From assembly GCA_964035545.1 (NCBI GenBank), contig OZ037766.1:8565722-8629721 (forward strand): a DNA stretch of 64,000 bases, given 5' to 3'. The DNA is from Bugula neritina. Its lineage: Eukaryota > Bryozoa > Gymnolaemata > Cheilostomatida > Bugulidae. Positions 1 to 9,800 of the stretch are shown here, one piece after another; position 1 is the stretch's first letter; the number at the start of each line of letters is the position of its first letter. A program made the translations under genes and the position numbers. A model generated the notes under the pieces. It was given only the letters and a program-made list of their open reading frames with translations. It searched no databases and was not told where the DNA came from.

Positions 1-300
1 AATAGTAACACTCAGTAATACTAATACTAATAATAAGATTAAATAAGTAACTGTAATACTAAGTGTAACACTAAAAGTAAAAGTAAATCACTTAAAAGTA
101 AATGTAATAGTAATAATATTACTATTAGTATTAAATTTAATATTATATTATTAGTATTACTTTATTAGATTTAGTATTACTATTACTATTAGTATAACTA
201 TAAATATTAAGTATTACTAAGAGTAAGTGACTAAGTCTAAGACACTAAGACTAATGACTAATACTATTACCTCTGATTACCTCTGATTACCTCTGATGAG
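1..300. repeat. Degenerate TACTAATAG-type simple-sequence block at the LINE 3' end
   Basis: The block is built almost entirely from shuffled trinucleotide units such as AGT, AAT, ACT and TTA. It holds a short palindrome around 106-126 whose two 10-bp arms flank a single A. At 266-296 there are three near copies of a 10-bp unit (ATTACCTCTG). These sit at the border with the LINE 3' UTR and may be the element's own 3' terminal repeats. No coding potential is seen. Confidence 0.85.
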
Positions 301-448
301 GTAGAACGCTCTTGACCATCATATGACGTTAGTAGAGCGCCTCATGTGTGTGACAGTGAGTGTTCCGTTTTTTTTTTAGTGCTTCCGCATTACCGCTGAT
401 ATTATTCAATTTAGATAGTGATATTTAAAAGGAAAATTGATAGGTAAG

Positions 449-3235
449 CTAGGTAAATCCTCTCATGTCGCGTATCGTTCTTGGTAAGAAACTTTGGTGG
501 TAACAGCTAGAGCGAGAAGAAATAGAGTTGGGTAAACCTTGGGTTGCTGATCTTGTAGTTACGGACCTGAGAGAGCGATTTTCCACAACCTCATCATAGT
601 CTGATGCAAGTGTACTGTGCGTGGCTTCAGACTGTAGAATACGTGTCAATAGTGTGAGTCTATGATTTTTACGCCTCGTTTGTAATGGTAGTAGATCCAG
701 TTCGCATCGAGCGTCACTAACACTCTCTCGCCCCTTGATACCTGATATGAACCTCACAGCACGATTCTGAACCATTTCTATATCATGTATGGTGGTTTTT
801 AAATAAGGATCCCAGAGGGTATCTGCATACTCCAACAATGGACGGCAGAGGCTGGTGTAAGCCAAGAGTTTGCAATTTTTTGGAGCATCATGGAGAGCAA
901 ACTTTATTGCTCCTAGGACTCTGCTAGCTTTTTGTGATTTCAGCAAAATGTGTTTGTCAAATTTAAGGTTACTCTGCATGGTCACACCGAGATACTTGGT
1001 CTCTTCAGTCCATTGGACAGGTGTACTCCCAAGCTTATAAGATGGAAGGCCTGTTTGGCGACCAAATGATATAGCATGGCATTTACTTTCATTAAAAGGC
1101 ATCTTCCACTGTTGGGACCAGTTATATACTGCATCGATATTGACCTGGAAGTCTGCAGCATCTGCTTCTGAGTTTACTCTTTGGTACAACAGGGTGTCAT
1201 CTGCATAAAGACTGACACAACAATTGACACAACTTGGTAAATCGTTAATATAAACCAAGAATAGTGTGGGTCCTAGTACAGATCCTTGGGGGACGCCCGA
1301 TGTTACTGGGAGCTCAGTTGAGCATGAGCCTTTGATTACAACTCTCTGTTTTCTGTTGGTGATGAAATCTTGAATCCAATTTATAATCTGTGGGTTAACT
1401 TCTGAAATGCGACGTAGTTTCAGTAGTAGTAGGGAATGGGGGACTTTGTCAAATGCTTTTTTAAAGTCTAGAACAATTGCATGTGTGTCTTGTGATTGGT
1501 CGTGCGCTTTGGCAATGTCATGGTATGTTGAGCACAGTTGAGTATCGCATGACATTCCCTTCCGAAAACCATGCTGCCTGTTGTGAAGTATATTGTCAAG
1601 GGTTGCATTCAGGTAGTGCAGGATTATGTGCTCAAGCATTTTGCACGGAATGCTTGTGAGAGAGATAGGCCTAAAATTCTGTGGTGATTCCTTGCTTCCT
1701 CCTTTATGTATTGGGGTTACATTAGCAAATTTCCACTCTCTTGGTAGTTTTCCAGATTTAAGTGAGGCATGGTATATGTGCTGAAGACAAGTGGCATTTA
1801 TTCCAGTATCAACTAATAGGTCTGGTTTTCTTATGCCGTCTGGCCCCGGTGATTTACCATTTGCCAAACCTCTAATAAGTGACTCAAGCCCCTCGATGGA
1901 TATGCATATGTTATGAGTATCACTGCTATAATTTGGATATTGTGACACCTGGTGATCTTGGCAGAATTGACTATAAAAATAACTGTTTAAGATTTCAGCG
2001 CATCTCAGTGAGTTGTCAGTTAGTTGATTAGTATCAGGGTCAGTAAGAGACATAGAAATATTATCTTGACCAGTTTTTTGCCTCAGGTGTTTGAAAAAAG
2101 GCTTGGAATTTCCCCTCTCTAATGGTTTACATACCTTCTCAACTACATAGTTCCTCTTTTTGTGACGAAGCAATTTTTTGCAAGATTTTCGCTCTGTTTT
2201 ATACTTCTCCAAGAAAAACACATCCCTTGTTTTTTTATACTTAAACCAAGTTTTTCTTTGCTTTTGAGCAAGCTTCTTTGCCTCCTTATCAAACCAAACA
2301 GGCCAGCGAGAGTTTTTTGATTTTAAAACTTTTGTAGGAATGTGATCTTTGCAAGCCTGCGCAAGACCTTCTCTAAAAAAGAGCCACATGTTGTCTGGGT
2401 CTGACATGTCCTCAAGTTTGTTACAGACAGTTTGCATACTGTCTCTGAAACCAGTTATATTTGCATTTTTGTATAGTTTAATTGTTTTCGGTTGTGTTTT
2501 TAAGAGATTTGGTCTAGGGCAGGTGAGCACTGCAGTGATGATGTAGTGATCACTGAGACCCGGAGATATTATATCAATATCTGTGACTAACGCTGTGTTA
2601 TTGGTACAGATTAAATCTAGGACATTACCATGAATATGAGTGGGTTGCGTAACAAGTTGTTGCATCCTGTTTTCAAATAACATGGTGAGAAAGTCCAAGT
2701 GTACAGACTTGAACTTTGCACCATATTTTAGTTTTCTGGTTTCCCAGTCTATTTCAGGGAGGTTAAAGTCACCAACAAGAATGATGGAATGATGATGGTA
2801 TTTGTTGGTGATGTGTTCAATGACATTTCTCAAAGCTGCCATGTTTAGCATTGATATGTTTGGTCTATAGTAGCAGCATATTATAATGCTGTGTTTGATC
2901 TGTATTACAACCATTTCTTCGCCCAAAGTGTCGAGTTCAACTTTAGTTGGCTGAAGCGAATTCGCTGCTGCTATAAGGACTCCGCCACCATAAATATTAC
3001 GGTACCATCTAAATATGGTCTTGCTTTGGCTAGAGAGAATGTCACAGTTGTTTATAGTGTCATCAATATGTGTTTCTACTAAACAAACTATATCATATTC
3101 AGATGTAATGAATTGAACTTCGGCCGTTTTCCCCTTAACAGACCTGGAGTTTGCCAAAAATAAGGCTAGTGGGCTCTCACTACACTGTTTAATGCCGGCG
3201 TCAGACGCTTCCATTCCCCCGAGGGTTGCTGACAT
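449..3235 (-). CDS. LINE ORF2: endonuclease plus reverse transcriptase
   Basis: This 928-residue polyprotein nicks target DNA and primes reverse transcription. The N-terminal third is an exonuclease-endonuclease-phosphatase domain, with LANSRSVKGK near residue 30, VETHI near 55, GDFNLPEIDW near 155 and the terminal SDH motif near 230. The central part is the reverse transcriptase, with VTPIHKGG, FRPISLTS, GVPQGSVLGPTLFLVYINDL and the catalytic YADD box near residue 690. The C-terminal region has the LINE pattern of PLLEYADTLWDP followed by VQNRAVRFI, and ends in SFLPRTIRDM before the stop. The chosen ATG overlaps the end of ORF1 by 70 nt in another frame, as in other two-ORF LINEs. No RNase H domain was recognised. 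The frame is intact throughout. Confidence 0.93.
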   Translation of the reverse strand: MSATLGGMEASDAGIKQCSESPLALFLANSRSVKGKTAEVQFITSEYDIVCLVETHIDDTINNCDILSSQSKTIFRWYRNIYGGGVLIAAANSLQPTKVELDTLGEEMVVIQIKHSIIICCYYRPNISMLNMAALRNVIEHITNKYHHHSIILVGDFNLPEIDWETRKLKYGAKFKSVHLDFLTMLFENRMQQLVTQPTHIHGNVLDLICTNNTALVTDIDIISPGLSDHYIITAVLTCPRPNLLKTQPKTIKLYKNANITGFRDSMQTVCNKLEDMSDPDNMWLFFREGLAQACKDHIPTKVLKSKNSRWPVWFDKEAKKLAQKQRKTWFKYKKTRDVFFLEKYKTERKSCKKLLRHKKRNYVVEKVCKPLERGNSKPFFKHLRQKTGQDNISMSLTDPDTNQLTDNSLRCAEILNSYFYSQFCQDHQVSQYPNYSSDTHNICISIEGLESLIRGLANGKSPGPDGIRKPDLLVDTGINATCLQHIYHASLKSGKLPREWKFANVTPIHKGGSKESPQNFRPISLTSIPCKMLEHIILHYLNATLDNILHNRQHGFRKGMSCDTQLCSTYHDIAKAHDQSQDTHAIVLDFKKAFDKVPHSLLLLKLRRISEVNPQIINWIQDFITNRKQRVVIKGSCSTELPVTSGVPQGSVLGPTLFLVYINDLPSCVNCCVSLYADDTLLYQRVNSEADAADFQVNIDAVYNWSQQWKMPFNESKCHAISFGRQTGLPSYKLGSTPVQWTEETKYLGVTMQSNLKFDKHILLKSQKASRVLGAIKFALHDAPKNCKLLAYTSLCRPLLEYADTLWDPYLKTTIHDIEMVQNRAVRFISGIKGRESVSDARCELDLLPLQTRRKNHRLTLLTRILQSEATHSTLASDYDEVVENRSLRSVTTRSATQGLPNSISSRSSCYHQSFLPRTIRDMRGFT

Positions 3236-4128
3236 TCAATTTGCAGATTTTTTATTCTGTATGCAGATCCAGGGTTGTCACTTTTCAGTCCACGCACACA
3301 CTCACGGAGGGCGAACTCTTGGTTTCGGATTTCCTTGCTGGCATCTAGCTTGCAGAAGACTTTGTCACTTTTAAGTCCCCAAGAGTTCACCCCCTTTATG
3401 AAGGCCCATTTAGATTGGATAGTTTCAAAGACAACTTTTATGGGTCTAGCAGTTTCCGCACTCTTTTTTCCGAGTCTTAAGGCTGCATGAGGTTTGTCAA
3501 GGTTTTTGAATCTTTCTTCTCTCATGAATTTTTCGACCTGTTCTAATACCGGTATTTCATCTCCCTCCGGCACACCATATAGAATGGCATTACATTTTCT
3601 GGCATCTGCCTCACTTATTTCATTACTTTTCTGCATCAACTTCTCAGCATTTCTGTTTACTTTAACAGCCTTATTCATTTGCACTGTACTTTGCTCAACA
3701 AGCTTGGAACATTGATCTTCTAGGGACTTTATATTCTCATTGTTACTCTTTAGTGTATCAGCATACGTGAGTTGCATGCCTTTAACAGCTCGGTCAATAT
3801 CGTTAAGTTTGTTCATTGTTAACAGATTCATTTCTTCCAGCTTTTCTTTTAGTTCGGTAATTGAAGTTTTAGCTTTAGTTTGGTCTTGAGAGTCTACATT
3901 AATTACCACCTCCGGTATGCATTTGGTGCAGAACCATCTTACTCCTTTCCCTTCTGCGCTAGAGATGAGATTTGCCTCATATTTGGTGAGGTCCTGACAT
4001 TGGCTGTGATACCATGCCTCACAGCAATCACAGCGTATCATCACATGACATTTTTGCTCATCAGCCTTCAGGTTGCAATCTTTGCTCTTAGATGGCATTC
4101 CTTTATTTATTATATTACTTTTATGCAA
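3166..4128 (-). CDS. LINE ORF1: PHD-like zinc finger and coiled-coil protein
   Basis: This 320-residue protein is presumed to be the RNA-binding and chaperone partner of the LINE ORF2. The first 75 residues form a Cys/His-rich PHD-type finger, with CHVMIRCDCCEAWYHSQC followed by WFCTKC. Residues of about 80-170 are a heptad-like Lys/Glu/Leu coiled coil. The C-terminal part (about 175-310) resembles the basic RRM/CTD half of CR1 and L1 ORF1 proteins, with ILYGVPEG, ALRLGKK and RPIKVVFE. A second in-frame Met near residue 11 is an alternative start. The gene lies directly upstream of ORF2 and overlaps its start. Confidence 0.85.
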   Translation of the reverse strand: MHKSNIINKGMPSKSKDCNLKADEQKCHVMIRCDCCEAWYHSQCQDLTKYEANLISSAEGKGVRWFCTKCIPEVVINVDSQDQTKAKTSITELKEKLEEMNLLTMNKLNDIDRAVKGMQLTYADTLKSNNENIKSLEDQCSKLVEQSTVQMNKAVKVNRNAEKLMQKSNEISEADARKCNAILYGVPEGDEIPVLEQVEKFMREERFKNLDKPHAALRLGKKSAETARPIKVVFETIQSKWAFIKGVNSWGLKSDKVFCKLDASKEIRNQEFALRECVRGLKSDNPGSAYRIKNLQIECQQPSGEWKRLTPALNSVVRAH

Positions 4129-4164
4129 CTACTGGTAGTTGTCAATATGATAAGTGATTATCGT

Positions 4165-4700
4165 TATAAAAAAAATATATTAGTATTAGTATTAGTATTA
4201 CTATTAGTATTAGCATTACTATTAGTATAACTACTAGAGTATTACTCAGACTTATCACTCCTAATTAGTATTACTATTAGTTATTACTATTATTAAGTAT
4301 TAGTAAGTGTAACACTAACTCAAATCGAAAGTGTAATGAACAATCACAATGGCAATTCAATGATTTACTAATAGTAATTGTAATACTAATGCTAATGCTA
4401 ATACTAATACTCAAGTAATACTAATAGTAATACTATTAAATAATTAATAATACTAATACTACTAGTAATAGTAAATCTTAGTAATACTAATACTAAAACT
4501 AAAAATAATACTAATAGTAATAGTAATAGTAATACTAATGGTAAATATAATACTAATACTGTAAATTACAGTATTAGTATTATATTTACAGTGTAATAGC
4601 AGTAGCACAGCAACAAGAACAAGTGAACTGTGAACAACTACAAGTAAAAGTGATTATCATTATCATACTATGAGTAGCAATACTAATGCAGTACTTTACT
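4165..4700. repeat. Simple-sequence block upstream of the LINE, with a 24-bp palindrome
   Basis: These are degenerate AGTATT, TACTAATAG and AATACT units with no reading frame of note. At 4541-4564 and 4566-4589 two 24-nt arms are perfect reverse complements around one central A. The unit switches strand at this point: the left side reads AATACTAATACT and the right side reads AGTATTAGTATT. Confidence 0.85.
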
Positions 4701-6815
4701 TCTAATTCAGGTGAGTAAAGCTATAGTCGTAGGAAAAGATCCTGGATGAAACTGAACAAAACTGAAGCACACGGCCATAATTTATAAAGATTGGGCTACT
4801 GGAAGTTTATTTTTAGTAAAGTTAGCTCATTTACTAAATCATGTACGAAAATTCGTTCCGGATAGGCTAGTAAAAATAAATGCGACTTGATTGGGCGAAG
4901 TTATGACTTCTAAAGCCAAGAACGTGGTCACAACCAATGAACTAAAACTTCTAGGGGTTATAGTTCAATGTTCTTGACAATCACATCAATGTAAGGGTTT
5001 ACTTCTAATGTCTAGGTCATGCGACTGTGACTAAGATGGCTTTATTTGTATTTTAAAACTATTGTTATTTATGATTTATCATCATTGCTAAAGCGGCAAT
5101 GTTTTGAAATGATAATTTACGTAGTTGTTTTTTTTCGGAAAGCATTTTATTTGCCCACTACTGATTACTAATTTACATTAGACCTTGTCCTTAGACATAG
5201 GCTTAGTTAGTCATTACCAGTACCACTGAATTAAAACTTAAAGTTAATCAAGTTATATTTCAAAATCAATGGTAATTACTGTGAAGTGATTACTCATTAG
5301 GCTTAGCCATTGCCCATTGCATTAGTCGTTAGCCGTGAGAGTAGTATTAATAGAGCCATAATCATAATGAGAATGACTGAAACTCAAATTCGTTCAAGTT
5401 AAACTTCATGACTTCAAATTGAAATTATAGTTTAAAATTAACCGTTTAGTAAAACTTGATAATATTTATAATTATATTCATACTGATCTTATAGGTATAA
5501 TAAGTATTAGCTGTTATATTTATAGATTATTAATAATTAATATATATTGATAATTGTATTTATACATGTAACAAATCATAATGATAGCAGTTACACTTAC
5601 TGTTAGTGCTACTGTTACTGTTAGGGGTATCATTGTCATTATTATTGTCACTAACCAATAAATGTAACCACTCTAGAGTCTAGTCTAATCACTAGTTGCC
5701 TAATGAGTAATGGGCCAATTTGGCAATAGGCTAAGTGTCCATGCGACTAAAAACAAGTAAATATAAATGGAATTATAATGTTAATTATTATGATAAATAT
5801 TATTATTATTATAAAATAATTATATTTGAAATTAGTATTACTGTTTTTATTAAACCTTTTTGAGGCTTTTATCCTGTAAATGCTTGTTCATGATGATGAT
5901 GATTACGTAAGTCTTTCCAGGGGCAGAAAATGGTTTTTACCTGAAACTCAAAATAGCAGTTTCTTGCAATTTGCATTTAAATTAAATTTTATAATGCAAA
6001 GGAAGCTTATTTTTTAAAAGAAAAGATATGCAATAGTTATATATTGTGAAAAAATAGTCACTAAACAGACACAGCGCTCAAGATTTTTGTATAAAATTGA
6101 GCAAAATGCTATAATTTATAGGTTAAAATTGATGAAGCAACTTTGTATGATATGTAAAACACATGTATTTCAAATAGTTTAAGTATAAGAAACAATTGAC
6201 ATTGTGTTATGATGAAATAAAGTCCAAGTATTTAAAATAATATAGGTAGTACTTGAGCCATCCAACAAATTTATATTCATTGACCAAAAATCTATCTATC
6301 CATTATTTCAATGAAAAGTGCTTAAACAGTGAAAAACCTATCTAACATAAAGCCTTCAACTGTTTTTGTAAATGTATTTTATGTGTGTTCAACTCAATTT
6401 TAAAATTGATCTATTATAAAAACTGTTACACAGCTACTTATTAGTAAATAGAAATTTGATGAGAATTCTCTGTAAGTTACATTTTAAAGTTAGTTATGCT
6501 GCCTATTGAGCTTAATAGCACGGCTGTTGTTTTGATTATAATTTTGAGAGGTATAGGTTGATAAACCATACCTTCCGTGCTGAATATTTTCTTGACATGC
6601 ACTTTCACTAACAAGGTAGGCTACCTTACCTTGTTTCTCATATATGTGATTTTTATGAAAAAAGCAGCAGTATTATCATTATCATCTAATTTAAGTTTCA
6701 AAATAATGTGCCTCAAAATTAACATATCATCTACCAAAATACTTCTCTATTTTCATTCACAGAGAAAAACTGATTGGTTCTACATTGGCTGCTAGCTATT
6801 ACCCCAACTTCTAGA
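4700..6815. other. Intergenic AT-rich stretch, no gene seen
   Basis: No convincing coding exon, RNA gene or repeat family was recognised. Parts of 5160-5830 are weakly simple (runs of TTA, ATT and GTTACTGTTAG units). The last few hundred bases presumably include the promoter and 5' UTR of the TMEM104 gene, but no TATA box was identified. Confidence 0.5.
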
Positions 6816-9800
6816 ATGGCTGACCAGGATGGCGTTAGTGAAAGTAAAGATAATGATGAAATACAAGTGGCAAATTCAGAGTCGGGCTATCACTCAGCCG
6901 TATGTTTTGCATTGATTTGCATATGTAAACTGCTTTTTGGTGAGCAATCATGCTCTAGAGGTTGAAAGGCACTGGCTTAGAGTATCATTTGTTGTGCTAT
7001 GCTAGTGGATTTAACACTGGCAGAGCCAATGTTGATGGCAGGAAGAGTTTCTGGTCATAATTGCCACAGTGAATCACATGAGCTCTGTTGCCAGCATACC
7101 TTTAGCCTGTATGAAATCCCTTACCACTACAGGCTCTTTCAGGAATTCAAAGTTTAAATTCTTTCCTATTAATAGAAACATGTTTGATAAACTGACTCAA
7201 TAATCTATATCTAAAGATAGAATTACTAGTATGCTTGATTGACTAATCATTTTAAATTTTTTAGTGGGTTAATGTGCGAAGATTTATTCATTACAGATTC
7301 ACATAAGCTTTTCAATTGACATTTCTAGAAGAAAGTGTTTGTCTTGGGCTACATGCCTATTGACTGATGATGATTATTTCTGTAGGTTGGGATGGTGTTT
7401 GTATTCAATTTGATTGTTGGAACTGGTGCATTAGCCCTCCCCGGTACATTTCAGGATGCTGGCTGGCTGCTTAGCTTAATTCTTGTCTCTTGCATAGCTT
7501 TTTCCAGGTTTGTGCTTGAATACATGGTTCGATAAGATACAAAATTAAATGTTTTATAAATGTAGATGTTTATTCTATTATTATTCTCATTTCTAACACG
7601 AGGAAGAGGAAAATGTTAGAAGAAATTAATAAAAAATATGATTTTTTTTTCAATATTAAAAAAATGAATAGCTGTAAGTGGTTTTTCTCATCATGATAAT
7701 GTATTATAGAGTAGGCCCTAAGGAAACTTGTTACAAGCTCTAGTGCATATTTCAAGTCTTGGGTCAGGAAGGAGGAGAATAACTAATTGAGCAATCATAA
7801 ACCTGGTTATTCAGTGTACCACCAAATCATATAAATTTTATTCTAAATGCTTATAAACCCGTTATGATAGTTTGGAACAAACTTTTAATATTGTATTACA
7901 CGAGTTTATTAACCTAATGAGATTTGATAAAGATCTGGGAAGTTAGTTACGTACTTCCATTTGCCACTATTAATGCTCTAGGAAAGCTTTTTGCAAGTTT
8001 GTGGATCTTATGGCCTACAATCTTTGCACTACGTACTTGCCAACTACCTTGATGCTCACAAACCCTGTTCCTTCACTTACAATGTATCTACTGTTGTAGT
8101 TACATTACGGTGACGTACATACAAGAGTGCATGTCCTACTCCAACGCAATACTTGTTCATCAGCGACGCCCTGGTGTACTAAACTCTTCTCAAAATAGTT
8201 CACATAGTTCTGATGTCACTGAACAGAGTTATCTTCTCTCTCCTTCTGCTGCAAGTGGGTGCTACCTACATATAAATATATATTGTCCTCTAGTTGCGTA
8301 ATGTAATTTTCTGCTTTATTATTCTGTATATTATTGGTTGTGTAGTTTGTTCTAAATGTGTTAATTTTGTAGATGAAAACGATTTTGAAATTAGAGAGTG
8401 TGTTGAATTGGTGAGTTTTCAACTTGTGTCATTATCAGAAAATTTGCAAATTTTGTATCTATATCCTATAAAGAATATAAAGATATTTGGTTAATTCAAT
8501 AATAGATGCTATATTATGTTTTATAGTTTGTTTTTATTGTATCTGATTGTTTGTTGTTTGAATTTGTAGGGTAAAATGGTGCATCTCTTCTTCAATAAAA
8601 GTAAGTTAGTACTCAATTAGTGTTTATTGTGTAGTAAATGGGAATCTGGGTGTGATGGGACATGTTTTACAGCATATTATTTATTATATTATCCTATAAA
8701 TGCAGTTGCCACTTTTTAGTAAAACATTTTACTGTAGCACAAAGCACCCACCAGCATAATGCCAATGATGAGAGTGTGTGACCTTGAAGGCAGTTCACTG
8801 TTTAGCAGTTGATTTTGTAGTTATCTTCCTGCTATCTGGAATGAACAAATCACAGTCACTAAGCATGTGATGAGATTCAACTGTTTTAGTGTTTCTCTAT
8901 AGTTAGTTCAACACTTTTCTTGACCTTTTCATTATTGCAATACTATTGACCATTGTATTGATTACATATACTACTAGTTGAAGTGGTTATACATTTTATT
9001 TTCACTTTTCTTATTAAAGTTTTATTCTTGTCTTTGTAGTTGGAGTTGTGATATTCTACATTTGTATAGTGGTGTACTTGTATGGAGATTTAGCAATTTA
9101 TTCTGCTGCTGTACCTAAATCTCTTCGTGATGTCATATGGTAAGCTGGGTAGATATTAACATGCTCTTTAAAGTATCAGACAATAAACAGTTTTTACAAA
9201 TGAGCTGTTATTTGGTGTTTTTTTACTTGGCAATTTATACTTTTGTCAGTAGAATCAGTGTAAAGTTCATTGGTTTGAGTTATGGTGTTATGAGTTTATA
9301 TCATGCCATTTATTTGTCTTTGTGCATGTTATGATCTTCTTTATTAAAGCTTCATAGAAGGATAGTAAAACTATGTCCTGTTTTTATGCAAGGCTGCCTG
9401 GTTATATTTGTGTAATGTTAAAATTTGCAAAAATAAATGCACTTTCAGAGTAAATCAGTTTTAAAATACATTTTTTGTACGTAATAGTATGTCTTCGATT
9501 TTTTTCGTGAATTTGACTCTCTTATCGAAATATTGCGTCCAGTGAAGAAGATAATTGACAAATTATTGTCGATGAAATGTTTAAACAGTACAGCCAGCTA
9601 GAACTTCCTGTAAAGTTACAACATTGCTCCTTCGTTTTTGTTTTGTTCGAACAACTTAAAAATGCCTTTTTTGCTATTTTTATTAAGCCTTAAAAGATAA
9701 AATACTTGTAGAACTTTGTTTGCAATGTCTCATCTAGAACACAGGCTTTTTTTCAATTTCTTCATTACTGCACCCATCTTATCTTATGAATGTTATATTG

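Larger units (their letters stand above)
300..4130 (-). mobile_element. Near-complete non-LTR retrotransposon (LINE, CR1/Jockey-like) with two intact ORFs
   Basis: Read on the minus strand, this is a classic two-ORF LINE: ORF1 (4128-3166) encodes a PHD-like zinc finger plus coiled coil, and ORF2 (3235-449) encodes an AP-like endonuclease and a reverse transcriptase. Neither ORF has an internal stop or frameshift, so the copy looks young and possibly active. A short 3' UTR of about 150-180 bp ends in tandem 10-mers and then simple sequence. The 5' side (from about 4130) also opens directly into the same TACTAATAG-type simple sequence, so the element sits inside a microsatellite-like block. Related remnants lie at 18395-19790 and 36889-37045. 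Family assignment is from motifs only. Confidence 0.9.
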
